From positions 310,001-374,000 of the forward strand of contig NZ_KZ679041.1 in NCBI RefSeq assembly GCF_003024195.1: DNA of 64,000 nucleotides. The letters are read 5' to 3'. The position numbers and the translations under genes are program-made. The notes below the pieces were generated by a model. It had not been told where the DNA came from. It searched no databases and saw only the letters and a program-made list of their open reading frames with translations. This DNA is from Streptomyces dioscori. Lineage in GTDB: Bacteria; Actinomycetota; Actinomycetes; Streptomycetales; Streptomycetaceae. This document shows positions 8,511 to 20,397 of the stretch, one piece after another. The stretch's first letter is position 1; each line of letters begins with the position of its first letter.

Positions 8511-9725
8511 CTAGAGCCAGTCGCGGCGCTTGAAAATCACGTACAGACTGGCGCAAACAACCCCCATCAGGCCGATCGCGAAGGGATATCCAAGGGTCCA
8601 GCCAAGCTCGGGCATGTGCTCAAAGTTCATGCCGTAGATAGTTCCCACGAGTGTGGGAGCAAAGAGAATGGCGGCCCACGACGAGATCTTCTTGATCTCC
8701 TCGTTCTGTTCGAAGCCCGCCTCCGCCAACGCCCGCATCTCCGCGTTCTGTTGCTGGGTGACCAGGGTGGCGTTGACCGTGAGGATGTCCGTGAGGGCCT
8801 GGCGGAAGCCGTCCACGCGCTCGCTGGTGTGGGTGACGTGGTCGGCGACGTCGCGCAGGTAGCGCTGGAGTTCGTCGTCGGTGCCGTACTTGGCGAAGCC
8901 CGCCATCAGACCGTGCAGCATGCCGACGAGCGGGCGGGTGGCGCGCTGGAACTCGACCATCTCGCGGGAGAGTTCGTAGATGCGGCGCGATACCCAGGGG
9001 TCGCCGCCGAAGACCTCGGTCTCGATCTCGTCGATGTCGTTCTGGACGCCGGAGACGACCGGCGCGTAACCGTCCACGACCGCGTCGAGGATGGCGTACA
9101 GCACCGCCTCGGGGCCGAGGCTCAGCAGCTCCGGGGTCTCCTCCATGCGGCGTCGTACGGCGGACAGGTCGGGGGCGGCGCCGTGCCGGACCGTGATGAG
9201 GAAGTCGGGGCCGAGGAACACGTGCAGCTCGCCGAAGTCGACCTCCTCGGACGCGTCGAGGTAGCGGGCCGCGCGCAGGACGACGAAGAGCGTGTCGCCG
9301 TACCGTTCCAGCTTCGGCCGCTGATGGGCCTCCATCGCGTCCTCGACGGCGAGCGGATGCAGGTCGAACTCGGCCGCCAGGGACAGGATCTCCTCCTCCG
9401 TGGGACGGGCGAGACCGATCCACGCCATGCCGTCCGGCTGCTCGCGCAGCTCACGGAAGGTCTCCGCGAGGGTGGCGGGGGTCGCGACCCGCACACCGTC
9501 GCGGTAGAGCGCCGCCTGTACGACGCTGCCGGCTTCCACGGAGTCCGTCCTCGCGTCTGCCGCGGCGGGGGCGGGTGCCGGAGGGTCCGCGGGGGCTTCG
9601 GTGGCCGCAGCCGCGGCGCGTCGCCACATCGGCTTCCGGGAGACCCGGTTGGTCTTGTCCGCCCGGTCGGCGGGTGCGGGGCGGGCTCGGCGCTCCGGCA
9701 TCGCGGCTGCCTCCGTGTCAGACAT
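8511..9725 (-). CDS. corA: CorA-family magnesium/cobalt transporter
   Basis: This 404-residue protein shows the CorA plan: a disordered Ala/Pro-rich N-terminal extension of about 70 residues, an alpha/beta cytoplasmic funnel, a long helix, and two C-terminal transmembrane helices with the signature YGMNFEHMPE (GMN at residues 365-367) in the pore loop. It ends in the basic KRRDWL tail. CorA forms pentameric Mg2+ channels in the inner membrane. The gene is monocistronic between a gene-poor island and a divergent gene. Repeats in its 5' leader are listed separately. Confidence 0.92.
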   Translation of the reverse strand: MSDTEAAAMPERRARPAPADRADKTNRVSRKPMWRRAAAAATEAPADPPAPAPAAADARTDSVEAGSVVQAALYRDGVRVATPATLAETFRELREQPDGMAWIGLARPTEEEILSLAAEFDLHPLAVEDAMEAHQRPKLERYGDTLFVVLRAARYLDASEEVDFGELHVFLGPDFLITVRHGAAPDLSAVRRRMEETPELLSLGPEAVLYAILDAVVDGYAPVVSGVQNDIDEIETEVFGGDPWVSRRIYELSREMVEFQRATRPLVGMLHGLMAGFAKYGTDDELQRYLRDVADHVTHTSERVDGFRQALTDILTVNATLVTQQQNAEMRALAEAGFEQNEEIKKISSWAAILFAPTLVGTIYGMNFEHMPELGWTLGYPFAIGLMGVVCASLYVIFKRRDWL

Positions 9726-9740
9726 GTCGCACGCTTGTTC

Positions 9741-9855
9741 GTGCGCTTGGGTCGTCGTGCGCTTGGATCGTCGTAGGTCTGGGTCGCGTCGTACGTCTTG
9801 AATGTCGTACGCCTGGATTGTCGTGCGTCCGGCTCGGTGTCCGGCTCGGTGTCCG
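9741..9855. repeat. Degenerate 16-bp tandem repeat in the corA leader
   Basis: About seven decayed copies of a 16-base unit (GTGCGCTTGGATCGTC in its clearest form at 9757) run through the region between corA and the divergent 10003 gene. The first two copies differ by one base. It may simply be replication slippage, or the spaced half-sites of a DNA-binding protein. Confidence 0.5.
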
Positions 9856-10002
9856 GTGTGTCGGGTGGCCGGGCGGCCGTTCTCGGTGGGCGTCCTTCGG
9901 TCGTCCTGGCGATCACGGGCAGGATATACGGGTCACATGGCCGGAGCGGCTCGGCGCAATGGCGGACAGAAGGTGTCCGCAGGGCCCGGTAGCGTGCCGC
10001 AC

Positions 10003-11196
<1,194 letters not shown>

Positions 11197-11232
11197 CGGG
11201 CGGATGCCCGGGGAGTGCCGGGCATGTGGAAA

Positions 11233-11273
11233 GGGGGCGTTGCGGGCCGCTCGTGGAGGCCCGCAACGCCCCC
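11233..11273. terminator. Strong bidirectional terminator
   Basis: A perfect 16-bp inverted repeat (arms 11233-11248 and 11258-11273, GGGGGCGTTGCGGGCC and its complement) with a nine-base loop lies between two convergent genes. It can serve both. Confidence 0.85.
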
Positions 11274-11322
11274 TGGCTCTACCTGAGTTGACCTCAGGGA
11301 GTACTCGGGGTGGTTTCCTCGG

Positions 11323-12114
11323 CTAGGAGTTGACCTGCGCGGTCACCAGGCTGGAGAACGTCGTCAGACGGGTGTAGACGCCCGGGTAGCCGGCGTCCGC
11401 GCAGCCGTAGCCCCACGAGGTGATGCCGGCGAGCTTGCCGCCGATGATCAGCGGGCCGCCGCTGTCGCCCTGGCAGGTGTCCACGCCGCCGGAGGTGTAG
11501 CCCGCGCAGACCATGTCGGAGGAGATGTACGAGGAGCCGTACGCCGAGGAGCAGGTCGAGTTGGACACGGTCGGGACCGTGGCCGTGCGCAGCTGGTTGG
11601 AGGACGAACCGCCCGAACTGGTGGTGCCCCAGCCGAGGATGCGGGCCGTGGTGCCGGCTGTGTACAGGCTGGTCTCGGAGGCGGAGACGTAGCTGATCGG
11701 CGTGTACGGCATCGACGTCGACAGGGTCAGGACGGCGACGTCGTCACCCTCCTCGGCGTCCGTGTAGCTCGGGTTGATCCATATCTTGCTGACCTGGGCG
11801 ACGGTGCCGTTGGTGCCGTTGCGATAGGTACGGCCGCCGACCACGCGGATGCCGCTCGGGGTCTCACCGACCATGCAGTGGGCCGCGGTGACGACCTTGG
11901 TGGCCGACACGAGGGTGCCGCCGCAGAACTGGCTCTGCGAGGCGGTGGTGATCTGCATGACGTACGGGTACGCGGCGGCCGTGGTCGTCGTGCCGCCGAC
12001 GATGGGGGCGGGGGCGGCACTTGCGGTGGTCGCGCCGAGAAGACAGGTGGTCGCGGCGGCGGCGACGGCCGCGGTGACGGCGGCGGCCTTCTTGGCAAAG
12101 GTGAGCCCGAACAT
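11323..12114 (-). CDS. Secreted trypsin-like serine protease (S1A)
   Basis: A 263-residue secreted protease. The signal peptide (AVTAAVAAAATTCLLGATTASA) is followed by a very short propeptide (APAP) and the activation site IVGG. The catalytic triad is visible as TAAHC, DDVAVLTL and CQGDSGGPL. Paired cysteines match chymotrypsin-fold trypsins such as SprT of Streptomyces. The ATG at 12114 is chosen because GAGGAGAT precedes it. It is monocistronic and probably used for extracellular protein nutrition or processing of other exoenzymes. Confidence 0.93.
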   Translation of the reverse strand: MFGLTFAKKAAAVTAAVAAAATTCLLGATTASAAPAPIVGGTTTTAAAYPYVMQITTASQSQFCGGTLVSATKVVTAAHCMVGETPSGIRVVGGRTYRNGTNGTVAQVSKIWINPSYTDAEEGDDVAVLTLSTSMPYTPISYVSASETSLYTAGTTARILGWGTTSSGGSSSNQLRTATVPTVSNSTCSSAYGSSYISSDMVCAGYTSGGVDTCQGDSGGPLIIGGKLAGITSWGYGCADAGYPGVYTRLTTFSSLVTAQVNS

Positions 12115-12313
12115 GGATCTCCTCAGGAGTGCCGGTGGGGGGTGCACTGTGGGGTGGTGCGACGGCCTGTGGGGTGGGTCCACGGTAGGAGTGGGGCGGG
12201 GGCGTTCCCAATGAGGGAACTCCCTCGGGCGGTCACCGAGGGATAACCCTCGGTCACGTTCGCCCGGACGGGCGTTGAGTGTCGGGTGCGGCCCGGTGGG
12301 GGCTGGTAGCGCA

Positions 12314-12451
12314 GTTCCCCGCGCCCCTGGAAGCCAAAGACTGCGTCGTTCCCCGCGCCCCTGAAGGGCGAAAGATTGCGCCGTTCCCCGCGCCCCTAAA
12401 GGGCGAAAGACTGCGCCGTTCCCCGCGCCCCTGAAAAGGGGCGCGGGGAAC
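12314..12451. repeat. Array of the dispersed GTTCCCCGCGCCCCT element, about 35-bp period
   Basis: Four direct copies start at 12314, 12348, 12383 and 12418, and one inverted copy lies at 12437-12451. They are separated by a conserved AAGGGCGAAAGACTGCGCC spacer. The same 15-mer recurs between genes at 20.0, 38.4, 43.9-44.3, 57.8 and 60.4 kb. The rest of 12115-12313 holds only the trypsin promoter region. Confidence 0.85.
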
Positions 12452-12457
12452 GGCGCA
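12412..12457 (-). terminator. 21-bp perfect hairpin with GAAA loop
   Basis: Arms 12412-12432 and 12437-12457 are perfect complements around a four-base GAAA loop. The hairpin begins five bases after the stop of the LAL regulator, so it very likely terminates that gene. It is built from the dispersed element described above. Confidence 0.8.
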
Positions 12458-12462
12458 ATCTC

Positions 12463-15342
12463 TCAGGGGCGCTGCCCCGCCGCCAAGCGCACGATGTCCA
12501 CCCGGGAGCGGATGCCCAGTTTCCGGTAGACGCGGGTCAGCGTCGCCTCGACCGTCTTCACGCTGATGAACAGCCGCGCCGCGATCTCCCGGTTCGTGGC
12601 GCCCTCCAGGACCAGCGCCGCGACCTGACGCTCCGTCGACGCCAGCCGGTCGAGATGCGGCAGCACCGACTCGGGCGCGGCCGGAGCGGAGACACCGGGG
12701 GAGGCCGCGGCGGGCGGGGAACCGGGCGCGGAGCCGGCCGCGGCGACCGCGTCCAGTTGCCGCAACCACGGCATGGCCCGGCAGCGCCGGAACAGCCGCG
12801 CCGCCTCGTCGTACGAGCCCCGACCCGACTGCTCCGCGCGCAGCCGCGCCAGCGCGAACGCGGCCCGGGCCTCTTCGAGTCCGTAGCCGAGCTGCGCCAG
12901 CCGGTCCTGCGCCGACATCAACTGCTGGGCTGCCGCCTCGTGTCGACCGGTCGCGGCCTTCACCAGGGCCTCGGCCCGGTCCAGTACGGCCAGTACGCTC
13001 GCCCGCCGCAGCCGTACCGCGTGCTCGCGCGTGGCGGTGATGACGTCCTGCGCCTCCGCCGGCTCGCCGACCAGGACCAGCGCCTCGGCGAGGTCACCGT
13101 GCCAGCGGCCCCGTGCCGGATCGGAGATGCCGAGCCGCTGCTCCAGCTCCCGGGCCCGGCGCAGCGAGCGGACCGTGCCGGCCGCGTCCCCGGCCACCAG
13201 CTGGGCGTGCCCGAGCGCGCCGAGGGCCCGTGAGAGGTAGATCAGGTCGCCGTCGTCCTCGGCCCGCCGTACCGCGTCCCCGGCGAGTACCAGCGCCCGG
13301 TGCACATCGCCGCCCGCGGCCTCGGCGAGCGAGGTGAACATGTTGCCCGCGGCCTCGCCGATGCCGGTGTCCCGGGCGAGCCGCAGACTCTCGTGGGCGA
13401 GGTCGAGCGCCCGACCGCAGTGTCCGGAACGCAGTTCGGTCTCCGCGAGCCCGCGCAGGAAGTGCACCTCGCTCTCGACGATGCCGCGCCTGCGCACCTC
13501 GCCGAGCAGCCGGGTGATCGAGACCCGGGCGTCCGTGAGCTGGTCGCTCATGATCAGCCAGCGGAAACGGGTGGCGCCGGCGCCGTTGTGGTCGACGGCC
13601 ACCCGCAGGTCCTGCGGTTCCGCGAGGGCCTTCTCCAGGGTCACCGGGGCCGCGGGATGCCCCATCAGGGTCTCCATCTGGGCCTGGAAGGACAGGGCCA
13701 GCAGCTCGGTGCTCCGGTCGCCCGCGGTGGCCGCCAGCCGCGCCGCGCGGGCGGCCTCCTCGCGACCCTTGTCCATCGCGCCCTCCACGAGGAGCGCCCG
13801 CCAGGCCAGTTGGTAGCGGACCAGCGCCAGCAGCCGCGGGTCCTCGCCCGCGTCCGCGAGGGCCTGCGGGAACACGGCCTCGACGTCGGCCATGGCCTGC
13901 CCGGCCGAGTCGATCACGACCATCCAGGCGCGTACCCGCACGGCCGGGTCCGTCGCGCGTTCCAGGACGTCGCGGGCCACCTCGCGGGCCAGGTCGATCT
14001 CGCCGGAGGTCAGCGCGTCCTCGGCGGACCGCAGCCGCCGCTCGTCGGCGCCGATCCGGCTGCCGGCCGGGGTGTGCCGGGCGGCGAGCAGTCCGAGCTG
14101 GGCCGCCACCGAGGGCGCGCCGCGGTCCCGGGCCAGGGCCGCCGCCTCGGAGAGCCGTTCGGCGACCTGCTCGTCGGTGCCGGTGGTGGCCAGCGCGAGA
14201 TGCCGGGCCCGCTCGATCGGCTCGGAGGCGGCCGTGGACAGGGCGGCGTGGGCGGCCCGCCGTTCCTGGGGTGTCGCCTGGGCGTACAGCGCGGCCGAGA
14301 CGAGGGGGTGCGCGAACCGCACGGCGCCCTCCTGGCCGTCCGGACCGTGACCGTCGGGACCCTGGGCCGCCACCAGCCCGAGGGAGGCGGCCAGCGCGAT
14401 CTCGGCCTCCGCGTCCGGACGGCCCGCGGACTGCAGCAGCGACTGGGTGGGGCGGGCTCCGGCGCTCGCCACCAGGAGGGTCTGCCGCGCTTCGGCGGAC
14501 AGCAGTTCCAGACGGCTGAGTACGAGGGCGCGCAGCGAGGTCGGTACGGGCAGCGGCTCGCCGGGCCGGGGCGGCGTGGGGCTCTCGGCGAGGGCGCGGC
14601 CCAGTTCCAGCGCGAACAGGGGGTTGCCGCCGCTGGTGTGGTGGATGTCCCGCAGGGTCGAACGGCGCAGCCCGCCGTATCCGCCGGCGGTCAGCAGCTC
14701 GGAGACCTGCGGCCGGGACAGCGGGGGCAGCCGCAGCGCCAGCGTCTCCGGCGGATACGCGCGTAGATACGGGTCGTGCTCCTGCTCTTTCGGTTCCGTT
14801 CCGGTACGCACCGCGCCGAGCATCCGCACCGGCATCCCGCCGAGGCGCCGGGCGGCGAACGCGAGCAGCTCGGCGCTGGGCGCGTCCAGCCACTGCAGAT
14901 CGTCGGCGACGAGGAGGACGGGCCCCCTGGCCGCCAGCGCGCGCAGCACCGAGAGGACGGCGAGCCGCAGCGCCAGGCCGTCCTGGTGCAGGGACGATTC
15001 CGCGCGCCCGGTGAGCGCCGCTTCGAGCGCGGCCTGCTGCGGCGCGGGCAGCGCGTCCGCGACCTCGTCGGCGACCAGGCCGAGCAGATCGACCAGGGCC
15101 AGGAACGGAAGATGCGATTCGGACTCGGTGGCGGAGCAACGCAACACAGTCCGGGCTGATTCGGCATATTCCGCAGTGATTGCCCGCAGGACGGTCGACT
15201 TTCCTATTCCGGGCGGACCGTGCAAGAGGAGGCTGCCGCCTCGGGAGAGCTGGCCACGTGCTCGTACGAGCAGCTCCTCCCGCCCGATGACCTGGCCGGA
15301 ACGGGGTCTGACAGGCTCTTCGAAATCCCGTCGCACGCGCAC
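12463..15342 (-). CDS. Large ATP-binding LuxR-family (LAL) transcriptional regulator
   Basis: A 959-residue regulator of the LAL/MalT class. It has an N-terminal AAA domain with Walker A GPPGIGKST near residue 42 and a Walker B-like LLVADDLQWLD, a long helical (TPR-like) middle, and a C-terminal LuxR helix-turn-helix (STERQVAALVLEGATNREIAARLF, then KTVEATLTRVYRKL). Such proteins activate antibiotic or catabolic operons on ligand binding. The GTG at 15342 is preferred because GAGGGGAG precedes it at good spacing. No target gene is adjacent: its neighbours are a trypsin and a second LuxR-type regulator. Confidence 0.88.
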   Translation of the reverse strand: MRVRRDFEEPVRPRSGQVIGREELLVRARGQLSRGGSLLLHGPPGIGKSTVLRAITAEYAESARTVLRCSATESESHLPFLALVDLLGLVADEVADALPAPQQAALEAALTGRAESSLHQDGLALRLAVLSVLRALAARGPVLLVADDLQWLDAPSAELLAFAARRLGGMPVRMLGAVRTGTEPKEQEHDPYLRAYPPETLALRLPPLSRPQVSELLTAGGYGGLRRSTLRDIHHTSGGNPLFALELGRALAESPTPPRPGEPLPVPTSLRALVLSRLELLSAEARQTLLVASAGARPTQSLLQSAGRPDAEAEIALAASLGLVAAQGPDGHGPDGQEGAVRFAHPLVSAALYAQATPQERRAAHAALSTAASEPIERARHLALATTGTDEQVAERLSEAAALARDRGAPSVAAQLGLLAARHTPAGSRIGADERRLRSAEDALTSGEIDLAREVARDVLERATDPAVRVRAWMVVIDSAGQAMADVEAVFPQALADAGEDPRLLALVRYQLAWRALLVEGAMDKGREEAARAARLAATAGDRSTELLALSFQAQMETLMGHPAAPVTLEKALAEPQDLRVAVDHNGAGATRFRWLIMSDQLTDARVSITRLLGEVRRRGIVESEVHFLRGLAETELRSGHCGRALDLAHESLRLARDTGIGEAAGNMFTSLAEAAGGDVHRALVLAGDAVRRAEDDGDLIYLSRALGALGHAQLVAGDAAGTVRSLRRARELEQRLGISDPARGRWHGDLAEALVLVGEPAEAQDVITATREHAVRLRRASVLAVLDRAEALVKAATGRHEAAAQQLMSAQDRLAQLGYGLEEARAAFALARLRAEQSGRGSYDEAARLFRRCRAMPWLRQLDAVAAAGSAPGSPPAAASPGVSAPAAPESVLPHLDRLASTERQVAALVLEGATNREIAARLFISVKTVEATLTRVYRKLGIRSRVDIVRLAAGQRP

Positions 15343-15490
15343 CGCTCCCCTCAAGTCGTGTCCGGAACAATATTATGCAAAGAGCCCCTGAATTTCGGGG
15401 GGTTCCACCGTGAGGGAAATAACAGAGATTCGGTATACGGGATTTCATGGCACCCGCACATGTATGAAACACGCGGAGTGGTACGGACCT

Positions 15491-16462
15491 TCACGGCAGC
15501 AGCCCCGCCCGCCGCGCCGCCACCACGGCCTCCAGCCGCGTATGGGCACCCAGCTTGCGCATCGCCGACCGCAGATACGCCTTCACCGTCTCCGCGCGCA
15601 GCCCGAGCCGCTCCCCGGCCCCCGCGTTGGTCCTGCCGACCGCCACACAGCTCAGAACGTCGAGCTCACGCGGGGTGAGCCGGATCTGCCCCGCAGGGTG
15701 CACCGATCCCGCCGACCGGAGCGATCCCGTCGGCTGCACCGACCCCGCAGGCTGGACCGCCCCCACCGCCCCCAGCGCCCCCGACGACCCCGCCGGTCCG
15801 GCCGTCCGTGCCGGTCCCGGTGAGCCCACCAGCGTCTCGCAGACCGAGAGCAGCTCCGCCCGCAGCACCGGGTCCATGACGCGCGGGGCCAGCGCACGCA
15901 GCGCACCGTGCGCCTCCCGGAGCCGCTCCCGGACCGCGCCTTCCGCCCCCGCGTGCCTCTCCGGCCCCTCGTGCGCCCCCGGCTCCCGCGCCGCCGCCAG
16001 CAGGCCGTACGCCTCGTCCCGTACGGCCAGTGACTGCTCCACGTCCCGGGCCGCCGCCACCGCCGCGGACAGTGTGCGGTCGCCCAGGGGCTGGGCCGAG
16101 CGCAGGGCGCCGTACAGGACACCGCGCACCCGGCGGCGTACGACGACCGGGACCGCGAGGACGGAGCGCAGCCCCTCCGCGGCGACCGCGACGTCGTACT
16201 CGTGACTGATCCGCCGGGACGAGGAGTAGTCCGTCACGGCGCACGGCCGGACGAGAGCCACCGCCTTGCCGCCCAGCCCGTTGCCCGAGGACACCGCGAG
16301 CGCGCTGAGCGCGGCCGTCGTCGTACCGTTCAGCTCGCTGATACGGACCTGCGCGCGGCCCGGTTCGACCAGCCCGCCGAAGGCGACGGCAAGCCCCGTC
16401 TCCCGCCGCAGCCGCATCAGCGCGCCGCGCATCTCCACCGCATCGCCGCCGCCAGTCGCCAC
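15491..16462 (-). CDS. GAF-like LuxR-type transcriptional regulator
   Basis: A 323-residue regulator. The first ~170 residues resemble a GAF-type sensor (RRETGLAVAFGGLVEP, then a GLRSVLAVPVVVRRRVRGVLYGALR core). A Pro/Ala/Gly/Ser repeat-rich linker follows (GSVQPTGSLRSAGSVHPAG), then a C-terminal LuxR HTH (LTPRELDVLSCVAVGRTN, then AETVKAYLRSAMRKLG). The GTG start at 16462 has GAAGGGACGAG upstream. It is divergent from two acyl-CoA ligase genes with a 113-bp shared promoter region, which suggests it controls them. Confidence 0.82.
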   Translation of the reverse strand: MATGGGDAVEMRGALMRLRRETGLAVAFGGLVEPGRAQVRISELNGTTTAALSALAVSSGNGLGGKAVALVRPCAVTDYSSSRRISHEYDVAVAAEGLRSVLAVPVVVRRRVRGVLYGALRSAQPLGDRTLSAAVAAARDVEQSLAVRDEAYGLLAAAREPGAHEGPERHAGAEGAVRERLREAHGALRALAPRVMDPVLRAELLSVCETLVGSPGPARTAGPAGSSGALGAVGAVQPAGSVQPTGSLRSAGSVHPAGQIRLTPRELDVLSCVAVGRTNAGAGERLGLRAETVKAYLRSAMRKLGAHTRLEAVVAARRAGLLP

Positions 16463-16575
16463 GTACTCGTCCCTTCACCGTCACGCACCCCCCGTCCGGG
16501 GGTAGTGAGATCCGCATCACGGATTACACGATGGGGGAGAGCCACCCGGCAATGGTCCGGGACCGAGGAGGACAG

Positions 16576-18314
16576 ATGACGCCGCCGACGACGCCGGCCC
16601 ACCCCACGCCCACGGACCGGCCCACGCCCACGGAGAGCTTCCGCGCGGCGCGGGACTTCCTGCTGGTGCACCGCGAGGACTACGCAGGGGCCTACGAGGG
16701 TTTCTCCTGGCCCCGTCCGGAGTACTTCAACTGGGCACTCGACTGGTTCGACGTGATCGCGGCCGGCAACTACCGGACCGCGCTGCACATCGTCGAGGAG
16801 GACGGCTGCGAGATCGAGCTGTCCTTCGCCGAGCTGTCCATGCGTTCCGACCGGGCCGCGGGATGGCTGCGCGAGCGGGGTGTCCGTGCCGGAGACCGGA
16901 TCCTGGTCATGCTCGGCAACCAGGCCGAGCTGTGGGAGACCGCGCTGGCAGCGATGAAACTGCGTGCCGTGGTCATCCCCGCCACCCCCCTGCTGGGCCC
17001 GGCCGACCTGCGCGACCGCGTCGAACGGGGCCGGGTCCGCCACGTCGTCGTGCGCGCCGAGGACACGGCCAAGTTCGACGAGGTGCCCGGCGACTACACA
17101 CGTATCGCGGTGGGGACGGCAGGGGCTGCGGGAGCCGGCGGGGGCGACCGCGAGGGCTGGCAGGCCTACGAGGACGTCCGGAGCCGGGACTTCGGGCCCT
17201 TCACGCCGGACGGCCCGACCCGGGCGGACGACCCGCTGATGCTCTACTTCACCTCGGGCACCACCGCCCGCCCCAAGCTCGTCGAGCACACCCATGTCTC
17301 GTATCCGGTCGGCCACCTCGCGACCATGTACTGGATCGGTCTCCAGCCCGGTGACGTGCATCTGAACATCGCCTCGCCCGGCTGGGCCAAGCACGCCTGG
17401 TCGAACCTCTTCGCCCCCTGGAACGCGGAGGCGACCGTCTTCATCCACAACTACACACGCTTCGACGCGGGCCGGCTGATGGCGGAGATCGAGCGGGTCG
17501 GGGTGACGACGTTCTGCGCGCCGCCCACCGTGTGGCGCATGCTCATCCAGGCGGACCTGGGCCGGCTGCGTACGCCCCCGCGCGAGGTCGTGGCCGCCGG
17601 TGAACCGCTCAATCCCGAGGTCATCGAGCAGGTGCGCAGGGCCTGGGGCGTCACGATCAGGGACGGCTTCGGGCAGACCGAGACGGCCGTCCAGGTGTCC
17701 AACAGCCCAGGTCAGCCGCTGAAGACGGGATCGATGGGGCGGCCGAGCCCCGGCTTCCGCGTCGAACTGCTCGACCCGGTGACGGGTGTCCCGGGCGCGG
17801 CGGAGGGCGAGATCGCGCTCGACCTGTCCGTGCGGCCGGTGGGCGTGATGACCGGCTATCACGGCGACCCGGACCGCACGGCCGAGGCGATGGCGGACGG
17901 CTACTACCGCACCGGTGACATCGGTTCGCGCGACGCCGACGGATACGTGACCTACGTGGGCCGGCAGGACGACGTTTTCAAGGCCAGCGACTACAAGATC
18001 AGTCCCTTCGAGCTGGAGAGCGCGCTCCTGGAGCACGAGGCCGTCGCCGAGGCCGCCGTCGTGCCCGCGCCGGACGAACTGCGGCTCGCGGTCCCGAAGG
18101 CGTACATCGTGCCGGCGGAGGGCTGGGAGCCGGGCCCCGACACCGCGAAGGTGCTCTTCGAGCACTCGCGCACGGTCCTCGCCCCGTACAAGCGCATCCG
18201 CAGGCTGGAGTTCGGCGAGCTGCCCAAGACCGTGTCCGGGAAGATCCGGCGCATCGAGTTGCGCGAGGCCACGGCGGCGGGTTCCGAGGCCGAGTACCGC
18301 GAGGAGGACTTCCG

Positions 18315-18318
<4 letters not shown>
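16576..18318 (+). CDS. AMP-forming acyl-CoA synthetase
   Basis: A 580-residue ANL-superfamily enzyme. It has the P-loop-like TSGTTARPK, the adenylation motif DGFGQTE, the hinge region [24 protein letters not shown] and the catalytic Lys near [13 protein letters not shown]. The opening region ([12 protein letters not shown]) and W-rich middle ([11 protein letters not shown]) resemble medium-chain or acetyl/benzoate-type ligases. The ATG at 16576 follows GAGGAGG. It overlaps the next ligase by 4 bp (ATGA), so the two are translated together. The substrate cannot be fixed from sequence. Confidence 0.88.
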
Positions 18319-20030
<1,712 letters not shown>

Positions 20031-20037
20031 CCCTTCA

Positions 20038-20057
20038 GGGCCGGACAGGTCCGGCCC
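20038..20057 (+). terminator. Terminator after the ligase pair
   Basis: GGGCCGGAC, two bases and GTCCGGCCC form a perfect 9-bp inverted repeat eight bases past the stop. Confidence 0.6.
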
Positions 20058-20397
20058 CGCAAGGGGCGCGGGGAACGGCGCGAGCAACCACGACGCTCGC
20101 GCACGTCCAAACCTCCGCAACCCGCACCCCCCCAAGGGGCGCGGGGAACGGCGCGACCAGCCTCAGCGAACCCGCACCCGCAACGCCCGCAAGAGCGACC
20201 CGGCACAGGCCCATGCCCACCGCCTATGCCCCTGACCCCTGCACCGGACGGTGCCCCACGCTCCAACCCGCCCCCCGAACACCCCCACGCGCTCACTCAC
20301 ACGTGTCTCGAACAGCCAATTCGCCGACGCGATGAGGACTACAACGGGTCACTTCGGCGGTCGCGCGACCGCGAGGCCCGACGGGGGAGCGGTCGGT
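20058..20397. repeat. Intergenic stretch with two inverted copies of the dispersed element
   Basis: AGGGGCGCGGGGAAC occurs at 20062-20076 and 20135-20149 (73 bp apart), each followed by GGCGCGA and a CACGACG- or CAGC-type spacer. From 20150 to 20397 I see only low-complexity Pro-rich sequence and the presumed promoter of the NACHT gene. Confidence 0.7.

Noticed and set aside
13094..15472. A 792-codon minus-strand frame overlapping the LAL regulator
   Set aside because: It is a frame-shifted copy of the same strand with Arg/Ala/Gly-rich translation; the LAL domains are in the other frame.
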